A DNA stretch of 64,000 nt, from contig LR134136.1 in NCBI GenBank assembly GCA_900635495.1, positions 3,224,001 through 3,288,000 on the forward strand. The letters are read 5' to 3'. Origin of the DNA: Atlantibacter hermannii. GTDB lineage: Bacteria; Pseudomonadota; Gammaproteobacteria; Enterobacterales; Enterobacteriaceae. This document shows, one piece after another, positions 56,567 to 64,000 of this stretch (positions within the stretch are counted from its first letter, which is position 1; each line of letters begins with the position of its first letter). The notes under the pieces were generated by a model that saw nothing but the letters and a program-made list of their open reading frames with translations, was not told where the DNA came from and did no database searches. A program made the translations under genes and the position numbers.

Positions 56567-56806
56567 ATGAAAGACAGCAGTGAATGTCCTTTTACCGCAG
56601 ATCCGGCTTTTACTCAGGGCGATGGCCCGACCTGTGAGCAAACGCTGGGGGCGATCGTTATGGACTTATTACGCGCCGGAGAAAAGGTCAGTAAATCGAC
56701 ACTTTGCCTCGCCGTCGTTTCACGTATTGAAACCGCCGATAATTCGGATACGCACGCGCATCTGCTTAATGTTCTTGAATTAATTATTCGTTCAGGGGCC
56801 TGTTAG
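56567..56806 (+). CDS. YcgZ-like small connector protein
   Basis: About 79 residues, all-helical. The stretch TLGAIVMDLLRAGEKVSKST followed by LCLAVVSRIETAD lines up with E. coli YcgZ (TLGEIV..IL..G..LSRKSLC..LL.R). In E. coli ycgZ-ymgA-ariR are BluR-controlled and act through the Rcs system on biofilm and acid resistance. The start is uncertain: the frame is open far upstream, ATG 56534 is possible and no strong ribosome site exists. I use the codon where family similarity begins. Confidence 0.6.
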   Translation: MKDSSECPFTADPAFTQGDGPTCEQTLGAIVMDLLRAGEKVSKSTLCLAVVSRIETADNSDTHAHLLNVLELIIRSGAC

Positions 56807-56914
56807 GTGCCACGACGTTGGGGACAGTTTCATCTGAAAGGTAGGAAAATAAAATTCACCACTGCATAATGCGGCGGATAGGTGAAGAACGTCGTTGTAG
56901 ATACGAGAGGCTAA

Positions 56915-57202
56915 ATGTTCAAAAATGATAGCGACCCGCTTGTTGATACGGTTATTGGTGAAGCGGTAATTGAGCTTCTGGAATCCGATAGCGCAGTATC
57001 TTTTGATGAGCTTATTGCAAAATTGCAGGAAAGCCTGAGCCATGAAACAGACAGCGACAGGCAGGCGGCGTACCGAACCGCCATTGGCGGGATACATAAA
57101 TTTCGCAACCAGCCAGTTATCGCTAAGCGCCCTGCACAAGGACATGAACGGGATGCGCTGCTCAGAAGCCTGTTAAATCATTCTGAAACGACCAAACATT
57201 AA
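56915..57202 (+). CDS. Small helical protein of the DUF2767/YmgA kind
   Basis: 95 residues. VIGEAVIELLESDSAVSFDE then LIAKLQESLSHETDSDRQAA and AIGGIHKF resemble both the DUF2767 proteins (FumD/YdhZ-like pattern V.G.AVI.L.E) and the position-equivalent YmgA. GAGAGG eight bases before ATG 56915 supports translation. Basic C-terminal tail. Function unknown; placed second in the small-gene cluster. Confidence 0.65.
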   Translation: MFKNDSDPLVDTVIGEAVIELLESDSAVSFDELIAKLQESLSHETDSDRQAAYRTAIGGIHKFRNQPVIAKRPAQGHERDALLRSLLNHSETTKH

Positions 57203-57352
57203 GTTACTTTCTTTCTGATTATTCAGTGCAAATCAGAAACACATCTCTTCTAATCAGACTTGCTCAGGCATGTTCTTACAAAATGCTAAATGTGAATTTG
57301 ATCTGGTCCCAGGGCCTGGAAGACATTCACCATTGACGCATCTGGAGATTCA

Positions 57353-57565
57353 TTGAACGAAGATGAGCAAGTACGGCCCGAAGAAATACATCAAGCCATC
57401 GGTAAAGCATCGACTTACCTGATTCAACACTGCTTTCCTGTTACGACGGATAATCTCTTACAGGTGCTCAACGCCCAGGACATTATGTCTGCGGACGGGC
57501 GTCACAAAGCAGTGCTCCTGTCAGCCCGGCACTATCTGAAGCTAAAAATGCATAAAGGCGACTGA
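57353..57565 (+). CDS. Unrecognised 70-residue protein in the small-gene cluster (TTG start)
   Basis: Begins with TTG (MNEDEQVRPEE), with GGAG six bases upstream. The pattern AIGKASTYLIQHCFPVTTDN then LLQVLN repeats the small three-helix layout of its neighbours, suggesting a distant member of the same group. No signal peptide, no cysteine motif. I do not recognise it further. A strong terminator follows. Confidence 0.55.
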   Translation: MNEDEQVRPEEIHQAIGKASTYLIQHCFPVTTDNLLQVLNAQDIMSADGRHKAVLLSARHYLKLKMHKGD

Positions 57566-57573
57566 ACAAAAAA

Positions 57574-57600
57574 ATGCCTTTGCCGTCACGGCAAAGGCAT
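57574..57600. terminator. Bidirectional terminator between the small genes and ariR
   Basis: ATGCCTTTGCCGT-C-ACGGCAAAGGCAT, 13-bp arms preceded by seven A. Confidence 0.85.
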
Positions 57601-57622
57601 CGTAAATGCTGTTCTGTCACGC

Positions 57623-57871
57623 TCAGATATCGTCTGGCGTTCCCTGGACAATCATCTCCAGCGCATTGCGATAAATATCCAGTTTTAAGACATCTTTCTC
57701 GCACTCAATATGCTGTATCAGGGTAAGAATCAGATCTTTGTTCTGTACCACGCCTCGTTGTGTACGCAGCTCACGCGTGATATCAGCAATGAGTTTGGTC
57801 TCTGCTTCATAAGTCTCCGCGTTTTTGCCAAAGTAGACGTTTATTTGATCTTCTGTCACTGAGCTGTGCAT
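57623..57871 (-). CDS. ariR: AriR (YmgB)-like biofilm/acid-resistance regulator
   Basis: 82 residues, YmgB/AriR family: KLIADITRELRTQRGVVQNK then DLILTLIQHIECEKDVLKLD and the closing NALEMIVQGTPDDI match E. coli AriR ([20 protein letters not shown]). AriR dimerises and affects biofilm and acid resistance. Start ATG 57871 with cggga upstream; a longer in-frame version is unlikely. Unlike E. coli, it is on the opposite strand to the ycgZ-like gene. Confidence 0.82.
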   Translation of the reverse strand: MHSSVTEDQINVYFGKNAETYEAETKLIADITRELRTQRGVVQNKDLILTLIQHIECEKDVLKLDIYRNALEMIVQGTPDDI

Positions 57872-58025
57872 TTCTGTTCCCGTATCATTGTTAACGGCCT
57901 CAAACTGTGATGATGAGCGCCAAACCTTGATAAAAGTAGACAGCAAAATGTGACGTAGCAATGAGTTCGATAAAATTTATTTATTGCCGGGTTTCCTGCC
58001 CGCAACGGCATTTGGCCTTAGTGGC

Positions 58026-58454
58026 TTAAGGTTTTACTCGCTTCCCGTCGTTATCAATAACCTGTTCGCCATCTTCTTTTACGAATGCCCCTTTTTGCGG
58101 GTCCGGCAGGATATCCAGCACCACTTCCGAAGGGCGGCACAAGCGGGTTCCCAGAGGCGTGACCACGATGGGGCGATTAATCAGGATGGGATGCGCGAGC
58201 ATCAGTTCAATCAGTTGCTCATCGGTAAAGCTGTCATCATCAAGCCCAAGTTGCGTGTAGGGCTCCACATTTTTACGCAGCAACGCCCGCACGCTGATTC
58301 CCATATCAGAAATGAGGGTGATCAGTTCATCCTTTGTCGGAGGGGTATCGAGATAATAAATAATGGTCGGTTCATGTCCCGTATTGCGGATCATCTCAAG
58401 CGTATTTCGTGACGTGCCGCAGGCCGGGTTGTGATAAATAGTAATGCTGCTCAT
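58026..58454 (-). CDS. arsC: ArsC, glutaredoxin-dependent arsenate reductase
   Basis: 142 residues. The catalytic cysteine is in YHNPACGTSRNTL; the arginine set includes NRPIVVTPLGTRLCRP. Reduces arsenate to arsenite for ArsB. Last gene of arsRBC; 12 bases after arsB. Confidence 0.95.
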   Translation of the reverse strand: MSSITIYHNPACGTSRNTLEMIRNTGHEPTIIYYLDTPPTKDELITLISDMGISVRALLRKNVEPYTQLGLDDDSFTDEQLIELMLAHPILINRPIVVTPLGTRLCRPSEVVLDILPDPQKGAFVKEDGEQVIDNDGKRVKP

Positions 58455-58466
58455 ATCAGTATCTCA

Positions 58467-59757
58467 TTACAGGGTGACAGAGAGCCGCAGCGCAAGCGCG
58501 GCCAGCGTGATAAATAATACGGGAAGCGTCATGACGATCCCGGTGCGGAAGTAATATCCCCAGGCAATGGTCATATTTTTCTGCGCCAGCACATGCAGCC
58601 ACAGCAGGGTTGCGAGGCTACCAATAGGGGTGATTTTCGGACCCAGATCGCAGCCGATAATGTTGGCGTAGACCATCGCCTCTTTGATAACCCCTGTTGC
58701 TGTGCTTCCTTCAATCGACAGCGCCCCCACCAGTACGGTGGGCATGTTATTCATGACGGATGACAGGAATGCAGTCAGGAAACCGGTGCCTAAGGTTGCG
58801 GTCCATAATCCCCCGTCGGCTAATCTATTCAGAATGTCTGAAAGATAGCCCGTGAGACCGGCGTTCCGCAGGCCATACACCACCAGATACATGCCCAGCG
58901 AGAAGATAACGATCTGCCACGGCGCACCCCGAAGCACTTTCCCGGTATTCACGGCATGCCCTTTTTTAGCTACCGCAAACAGCACCGCGGCACCGACGGC
59001 GGCGATTGCACTGACGGGGATACCCAGCGGTTCCAGAATGAAAAATCCCGCCAGGCAGAAACGCCAGAACGACCCAGCCAGCTTTAAACGTAGCCGGATC
59101 CTTAATGGCGCTGGCAGGCGACTCCAGTAAATCCACGTCATACTTTTCCGGAATATCCTTGCGAAAAAACAGATGCAACATCACCAGCGTGGCGGCGATG
59201 GCGGCAATATCTACCGGCACCATAACCGATGCATATTCCGTAAAACCAAGTTTGAAGAAGTCTGCCGAGACAATATTCACCAGGTTGGAAACAATAAGCG
59301 GCAGGCTGGCTGTATCGGCGATAAATCCCGCCGCCATGACAAATGCCAGTGTCGTTCCCTTACTGAATCCCAGCGCCAGTAGCATGGCAATCACGATTGG
59401 CGTCAGGATCAACGCCGCGCCATCATTAGCGAACAGTGCCGCCACGGCTGAACCCAGCAGCACAATCCAGGTAAACAGCAGACGTCCCTTCCCTCTTCCC
59501 CAGCGAGAAACATGCAGCGCGGCCCATTTAAAGAAGCCAGACTCATCCAGCAGCAGGCTGATAATGATCACCGCGATAAACGTTGCCGTCGCGTTCCAGA
59601 CGATATTCCAGACGACGGGAATATCGTGGAGGTTGATGACGCGGAAACCAGCGCCAGAACCGCCCCGATACTCGCGCTCCAGCCGATGCTCAGGCCCCGC
59701 GGCTGCCAGATGACCAGCACCAGCGTCAGTAAAAAAAATACTCCCAGCCAACAGCAT
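58467..59757 (-). CDS. arsB: ArsB, arsenite efflux permease (three frameshifts)
   Basis: About 429 residues, 12 transmembrane helices, H+-coupled As(III)/Sb(III) exporter. It follows E. coli ArsB closely (IPVVWNIVWNATATFIAVII, LFANDGAALILTPIVIAML, VMAAGFIADTASLPLIVSN, FLSSVMNNMPTVLVGALS). Indels: eight A at 59731-59738 (seven fit), a lost C near 59642, and an extra G at 59054-59055. The first two enclose a garbled stretch of about 30 residues; the underlying DNA in the shifted frame encodes LTLVLVIWQPRGLSIGWSA. Confidence 0.9.
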
Positions 59758-59799
59758 TTCAGACTCCCTTATATATGTTTATACGAATATGTTTTGATA

Positions 59800-60120
59800 T
59801 CAGCAGGAGAGACAAGCCGATTTTGCCAGCCATCCACGCACCTCCTCTCGCAGGCACTGCCAGGCGGTGGAGATGGTCTCAGCCGCCCAGGCCGGCATGT
59901 GAGGGGATAAACGGTAATAAACCCACTTTCCTTCCCGGCGATCGAGAACCAGCCCGGCGTCGCGTAAGATGGCCATATGCCGCGAAATTTTTGGCTGAGA
60001 TTCAGAAGTTGCTGCACAGATATCGCAGACACACAGCTCTCCCGCCTCCCGTAACAGCAGGATAATGGCGAGCCGCGTTTCATCAGACAGGATTTTAAAT
60101 AACTGGACGGGTTGTAGCAT
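59800..60120 (-). CDS. arsR: ArsR, arsenite-responsive repressor
   Basis: 106 residues, ArsR/SmtB winged helix. The metalloid site is ELCVCDIC (three Cys in the recognition region), with recognition helix TSESQPKISRHMAILRDAGL. Releases the operator on As(III)/Sb(III) binding. First gene of arsRBC. Confidence 0.95.
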   Translation of the reverse strand: MLQPVQLFKILSDETRLAIILLLREAGELCVCDICAATSESQPKISRHMAILRDAGLVLDRREGKWVYYRLSPHMPAWAAETISTAWQCLREEVRGWLAKSACLSC

Positions 60121-60146
60121 TTCGCACTCCGGATCGATCGGTCAAC

Positions 60147-60166
60147 ACATATGGTAAATCATATGT
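60147..60166. promoter_or_regulatory. ArsR operator
   Basis: ACATATG-GTAAAT-CATATGT, perfect 7-bp arms, 27 bases before arsR. A related half-matching tract (atatatgtttatacgaatat) lies between arsR and arsB at 59770. Confidence 0.72.
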
Positions 60167-60398
60167 ATTGCTTTTGAAATCCTCTCTTCTTGTCGGGGAA
60201 GAAAAAGTGATGTGCTTAATGCAGGCAAATCCTCAAGGGGTGAAACTGCGGAGATAACAGACAGAGATATGATGGCATTTGAGATGTGGACTCTCCCGAA
60301 TGAGAGTCCAGCTAAAAAGAGGCGGTGCCGGTTTGCTGTAAGACGTATAACAGAGGTGACGTAGTACCGACTGCTTATCCAACCGCCTCGCCGGTGAA

Positions 60399-61411
60399 TT
60401 AACAAATGCGCGGCAACGGTTCCGAATACGGCAACTCCAGCGTCCGTTTGACGCCATACAACCCCGTTAACCGCACCCCTTTGCGCTCCACCACTTCGCC
60501 AATCAACGCCGCATCGCGTCCAAGCGGGATGCTGGCGCAGCGCATCGATGATGGCTGGCGCAGCGTTGCGTTCCACGGCAATCACCAGTTTGCCTTCGTT
60601 AGCGAAGTTGACCGCTTCCAGGCCAAGCAATTCACAAAGCCCGCGTACCGCCGCTTTAACGGGCAGATCGCGCTCGTTAAGTTCGATTCCGCAACCGCTG
60701 CTGGCGGCAAACTCATGGGCGATGGCGTTGACGCCGCCGCGCGTGGCATCACGCATCGCTTTAATGCCCGGCAGCCCGCGAATCGCCTGGATCAGCGAGG
60801 TAAGTACCGCGCAGTCGCTTTTGAGATCGCCATCGATCCCCAACTGCTCGCGCAAATTGAGAATGGTTGCGCCATGATCCCCCAGCGACCCGGTCACGAT
60901 CAGCACATCCCCGGCGCAGATATTTTGCGCCGCCCAGTTAACATCCTGCGGGATAGCGCCTATACCGGCCGTATTGATAAACAATTTGTCCGCCGCGCCG
61001 CGCGGCACCACTTTGGTATCACCGGTAACAATCATGATGCCTTCGGCATGGGCGGTGGCCGCCATACTGGTGACCACCTGCTCCAGCGCCTCCATCGGCA
61101 ATCCTTCTTCAAGGATGAATCCGCAGGAGAGCCAGCGTGGGATCGCGCCGCTCACTGCGATATCGTTAGCGGTGCCGCACACCGCCAGTTTGCCGATATT
61201 GCCGCCCGGGAAAAACAGCGGATCGATGACGTAACTGTCGGTGGAAAACGCCAGCCGATCGCCGTGCGCCGTCAGTTCCGCCAGCGGGATACGCGCCTGA
61301 TCTTCCTGAATACTGAGTAGCGGATTGGAAAACGCCTGCATAAACAGTTTGGTTGATTAACTGCTGCATCGCCTGACCACCGTTGCCGTGGGCAAGGGTA
61401 ATGCTCTTCAT
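60399..61411 (-). CDS. hypE: HypE, hydrogenase maturation carbamoyl dehydratase (two frameshifts)
   Basis: About 336 residues. PurM-like enzyme that turns the carbamoyl group on its C-terminal Cys into the cyano ligand of [NiFe] sites. Start MKSITLAHGNGGQAMQQL, core STDSYVIDPLFFPGGNIGKL and TGDTKVVPRGAADK, and the C-terminal PRIC with the essential cysteine at the very end. Frame breaks at ttt 61348-61350 and ggg 60526-60528; removing one base at each restores the E. coli-like sequence. Overlaps hypD by ATGA. Confidence 0.92.
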
Positions 61412-62527
61412 GCTTCACACTCCGTGGAACGATATTGATACCAGGCGGCGCAGGCGCCTTCCGACGAGACCATCAGTGCGCCAAAGGCGTTTTGCGGGTT
61501 GCAATGCTCGCCAAATAACGGGCATTGCGCGGGCTTACAGCGCCCGGTTAACACATCGCCGCAGCGGGCGCGCGGGTCGTCGCAGACCTGCTGCGGTTTC
61601 AGGTTGAAATGCCGCTCGGCGTCGAAATGGGCATAGTCGTCCGTCAGGCGGACGCCGGAATGGGCAATGACACCGAGCCCCCGCCATTCGCTGTCGCCCT
61701 GTACGCAAAACACCTCATTGATGGCCTGTTGGGCGGGCAAACTGCCCGCGTCCGGCACCACGCGTTTATACTGGTTTTCCACCAGGCTGTGCCGGGCAAT
61801 TTTTTGTTCCACCAGCATCAGGACACCCTGTAACAGATCGACAGGTTCAAAACCTGCCACCACCAGCGGACGCTGAAATTCGTCGGCGATAAAGTCGTAC
61901 GCCGCGGTACCAATGACCATGCTCACATGGCCCGGCGCGAGGAAAGAATCGATGCCGTTATCGGGCTGCTCCAGCAGGCTGCGCAAGGTCGGGATCAGCG
62001 TGATGTGCTGGCAGAAGAAAAAGAAATTAGTGAGATGACGCTGTTTCGCCTGCTGCAACGTAATGGCGGTGGTGGGCATGGTGGTCTCAAAACCCAGCCC
62101 AAAGAACACCACTTTACGATCCGGATGGGCTTCGGCCAGCTTGAGCGCATCCAGCGGCGAGTAGATGATGCGTACATCCGCGCCCGTGCTTTGGCTTCCA
62201 TCAGCGAGCCATTTTTACCAGGCACGCGCATCGCATCGCCGAAGGTACAGAAAATCACGTCAGGATGGCTGGCGATTTCCAGACAGCTATCAATACGGCC
62301 CATCGGCAGTACGCATACCGGGCAGCCCGGGCCATGAATAAACTCAATATTCTCGGGCAGCAGTTGATCGAGACCAAACTTGAGATGGCGTGGGTATGGC
62401 CGCCACACACTTCCATAATGCGTAGCGGGCGCTGCGCATCGTAAGACAACAGCGGCGCACGGGTATTTAATACCTCAATCAACGCCATGACGCGCTCGGG
62501 ATCGCGATACTCATCAACATAACGCAT
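61408..62527 (-). CDS. hypD: HypD, hydrogenase maturation Fe-CN/CO scaffold (two frameshifts)
   Basis: About 373 residues. Forms the HypCD complex that carries the Fe(CN)2CO unit. Conserved IMEVCGGHTHAI, IEFIHGPGCPVCVLPMGRID, FGLGFETTMPTTA and the [4Fe-4S] cysteines near the C-terminus (RCGDVLTGRCKPAQCPLFG). Frame breaks near 62382-62383 (one base missing; HAIFKFGLDQLL expected) and at ccc 62183-62185 (KARGADVRIIYSPLDA expected). Confidence 0.92.
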
Positions 62528-62805
62528 CAGCGGTGGTCCTCCGGGTACAGCAACACGCCCACGTCGGGCTCCACTTCATACATATTGTGCAACGCCTCCA
62601 GGGTTTCCCTGGCTTCCTGCTCGTCTATGACGCTCATGGCGAAACCAACGTGTACCAACACCCACTGACCAACGCGGGAATGCCCGTTTTCATCATGGGT
62701 GCCGACAAGGGTCAGGTCGACGTCGCGTTTAGCGCCGCTGACTTCAATGAGCGCGCTGTTGCCAGGGCCGATTTCACATATCTGGCCGGGAATGCCTATG
62801 CACAT
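62527..62805 (-). CDS. hypC: HypC, hydrogenase maturation chaperone
   Basis: 92 residues, starting MCIGIPGQI with the essential Cys2. RVGQWVLVHVGFAMSVI is the family core. Partners HypD and the large-subunit precursor of hydrogenase 3. Overlaps hypB at its start and hypD at its end. Confidence 0.96.
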   Translation of the reverse strand: MCIGIPGQICEIGPGNSALIEVSGAKRDVDLTLVGTHDENGHSRVGQWVLVHVGFAMSVIDEQEARETLEALHNMYEVEPDVGVLLYPEDHR

Positions 62806-63668
62806 CGTTGGGTCTCCAGCCAGGCGAGCCAGGCGTCCATGCCTTCGCCAGTCGTGGCGGAAACCAGCATGATTTCGATATCCGGATTGACGGCGCGCGC
62901 GCTGGCGAGACAGGCGTCGAGGTCGAAATTAAGGTACGGCAGCAAATCAACTTTGTTCAGCAGCATCACCGATGCGGCGGCGAACATATGCGGATATTTA
63001 AGCGGCTTGTCTTCCCCTTCGGTCACCGACAGCACCGCCACTTTATGGCGCTCGCCCAAATCAAAGCTGGCCGGGCATACCAGATTGCCGACGTTTTCGA
63101 TAAACAGAATGCCGTTATCTTCAAGGGGCAAACGCTGCATCGCGTCGTGGATCATTTGCGCATCCAGATGGCAGCCTTTACCGGTATTCACCTGAATAGC
63201 CGGGGTACCGGTGGCGCGAATACGCTCCGCGTCGTTAACGGTTTGCTGATCGCCTTCAATGACCGCGCAGGGCACCGTGCCGTGCAGGCGTTTTAAGGTT
63301 TCGGTGAGCAACGTGGTTTTTACCGGATCCGGGGCTGGAACCAGATTAAGCACCAGTTGCTCCCTGGTCGCGAAGCGAGCGCGGTTGCGGGCGGCCAACT
63401 GGTTATTTTTATCCAGAACGTCGATTTCGATTTCCAGCATGCGCCGCTGGCTCATGCCCGGTGCGTGGGTGCCGGCTTCGCCATGCCCGTAATGCAGATC
63501 GCCCTGCCCGCTTTCACGGGGACGAAAATCCTGAGTGCGGATCGCGTTAATCTGGATCCCGGGACGCGCAGCCGGCGCGAATGGCGCGCTGCGAAAGGCG
63601 GAGTGCGGGTTGCGCTCGTCACCTTCGATATAAAGGTTGCCTTCCGCGCAACCGCATGTAGTACACAT
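62796..63668 (-). CDS. hypB: HypB, nickel-insertion GTPase (P-loop region garbled by two indels)
   Basis: 290 residues. N-terminal nickel site MCTTCGC, a GTPase domain with GDQQTVNDAERI, IENVGNLVCPASFDLGE, the metal-site NTGKGCHLDA and NKVDLLPYL. As written the P-loop reads PAPDPVKTT. The DNA in the neighbouring frame encodes SSPGSGKTT, so a lost base at 63339-63340 and an extra one at 63317-63321 cancel out and scramble about eight residues. The true protein most likely has a normal Walker A motif. Confidence 0.93.
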   Translation of the reverse strand: MCTTCGCAEGNLYIEGDERNPHSAFRSAPFAPAARPGIQINAIRTQDFRPRESGQGDLHYGHGEAGTHAPGMSQRRMLEIEIDVLDKNNQLAARNRARFATREQLVLNLVPAPDPVKTTLLTETLKRLHGTVPCAVIEGDQQTVNDAERIRATGTPAIQVNTGKGCHLDAQMIHDAMQRLPLEDNGILFIENVGNLVCPASFDLGERHKVAVLSVTEGEDKPLKYPHMFAAASVMLLNKVDLLPYLNFDLDACLASARAVNPDIEIMLVSATTGEGMDAWLAWLETQRCA

Positions 63669-63671
63669 AAT

Positions 63672-64000
63672 TTACTCCTGTGCGATTTCCATTCGTTTTA
63701 TCTGCAAACCCTCATCGGCGACGATGTTGAGTTTATCGCCGCCGCATTGCGGACACTGGCGCACTCGCTGTGACAGCAGCGTGACGTATTGTTGGCACGT
63801 CGGGCACCAGCATTCCGCCTGTTGCTGTTCAATATGAAGTTCGCAACCCTCCGCCAGCGTATCGCGGCAGATAAGATCAAAACAAAACTCCAGCGCGCTG
63901 CGCTCAACGCAGGAGAACGCGCCGATTTTTAACCACACCGCGGTGACTTTCCGGGCGTTGTGTCGGGCGGCCTGCTGTTCAATTAATTCCAGGGCTCGCT
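63672..64000 (-). CDS. hypA: HypA, nickel metallochaperone (partial at right edge)
   Basis: About 109 residues are in the window; the first eight or so, with the nickel-binding MH start, lie beyond the edge. Zinc site of two CxxC pairs (CWCPTCQQYV and RQCPQCGGD). ALELIEQQAARHNARKVTAV and WLKIGAFSCVERSALEFCFD match E. coli HypA. Delivers Ni to hydrogenase 3 with HypB. Three bases separate it from hypB. Confidence 0.95.
   Translation of the reverse strand, partial: RALELIEQQAARHNARKVTAVWLKIGAFSCVERSALEFCFDLICRDTLAEGCELHIEQQQAECWCPTCQQYVTLLSQRVRQCPQCGGDKLNIVADEGLQIKRMEIAQE

Noticed and set aside
59758..59799. Second ArsR operator between arsR and arsB
   Set aside because: atatatgtttatacgaatat shares words with the operator but has no symmetric arms; mentioned only as a half match.
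1..64000. CRISPR arrays, tRNA or rRNA genes, insertion sequences, prophage genes, toxin-antitoxin pairs
   Set aside because: I looked and found no regularly spaced repeats, cloverleaf sequences, transposases or phage genes.

Overview
The window is chromosomal DNA from a member of the Enterobacteriaceae. The evidence is an enterobacterial gene order (dcuC, rna, rnk, ybdR, uspG, ahpF-ahpC, dsbG), a complete enterobactin locus, a ramA/ramR pair and an anaerobic hyp operon. The ramA/ramR pair, the lacZ/lacI pair and protein sequences clearly different from E. coli K-12 point to the Enterobacter/Lelliottia/Kosakonia side of the family; I cannot fix the species from sequence alone.

Layout. 1-6.1 kb: a minus-strand copper/silver export cluster (CopL-like protein, CusF, TolC-type outer-membrane protein, CusB with a fused CusF domain, CusA running off the left edge). 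6.5-9.7 kb: dcuC, rna and an alpha/beta hydrolase. 10-19.9 kb: a GntP-type permease with GntR operators, rnk, ybdR, uspG, the peroxide-defence genes ahpF/ahpC, dsbG, a YbdO-like LysR regulator and ybdL. 20-39.7 kb: enterobactin biosynthesis (entCEBAH, entF, ybdZ, entD), export (entS), uptake (fepA, fepB, fepDGC) and iron release (fes), with four Fur-box-like sites. fepE is missing; its place between fepC and entF is taken by a large inverted repeat. 39.8-42.9 kb: yjiH-yjiG-M20 peptidase and a GNAT acetyltransferase. 43-51 kb: ybdK, a chemoreceptor with a flagellar-type promoter, divergent lacZ/lacI and ybdJ. 51-56.2 kb: ramA/ramR, an MFS transporter, an amidohydrolase and its LysR regulator. 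56.5-57.9 kb: four very small genes of the YcgZ/YmgA/AriR kind. 58-60.1 kb: arsRBC. 60.4-64 kb: hypABCDE, with hypA cut by the right edge.

How the genes work together. EntC, EntB and EntA make 2,3-dihydroxybenzoate. EntE, EntB, EntF, YbdZ and EntD assemble enterobactin, and EntH proofreads. EntS exports it, FepA/FepB/FepDGC import the ferric complex, and Fes cleaves it. AhpC/AhpF remove peroxides. The cus and ars genes export metals and arsenite. The hyp genes mature [NiFe]-hydrogenases.

Sequence quality. About 26 one-base differences interrupt or locally garble 14 otherwise well-conserved genes (cusA, cusB, dcuC, rna, hydrolase, entF, yjiG, M20, chemoreceptor, lacZ, amidohydrolase, LysR, arsB and the hyp genes counted as one group). 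Nearly all fall in short homopolymers. Each gene reads normally again after restoring one base, so I treat most as probable sequence errors and annotate the genes as whole. The stretch from about 9.7 to 33 kb shows none.
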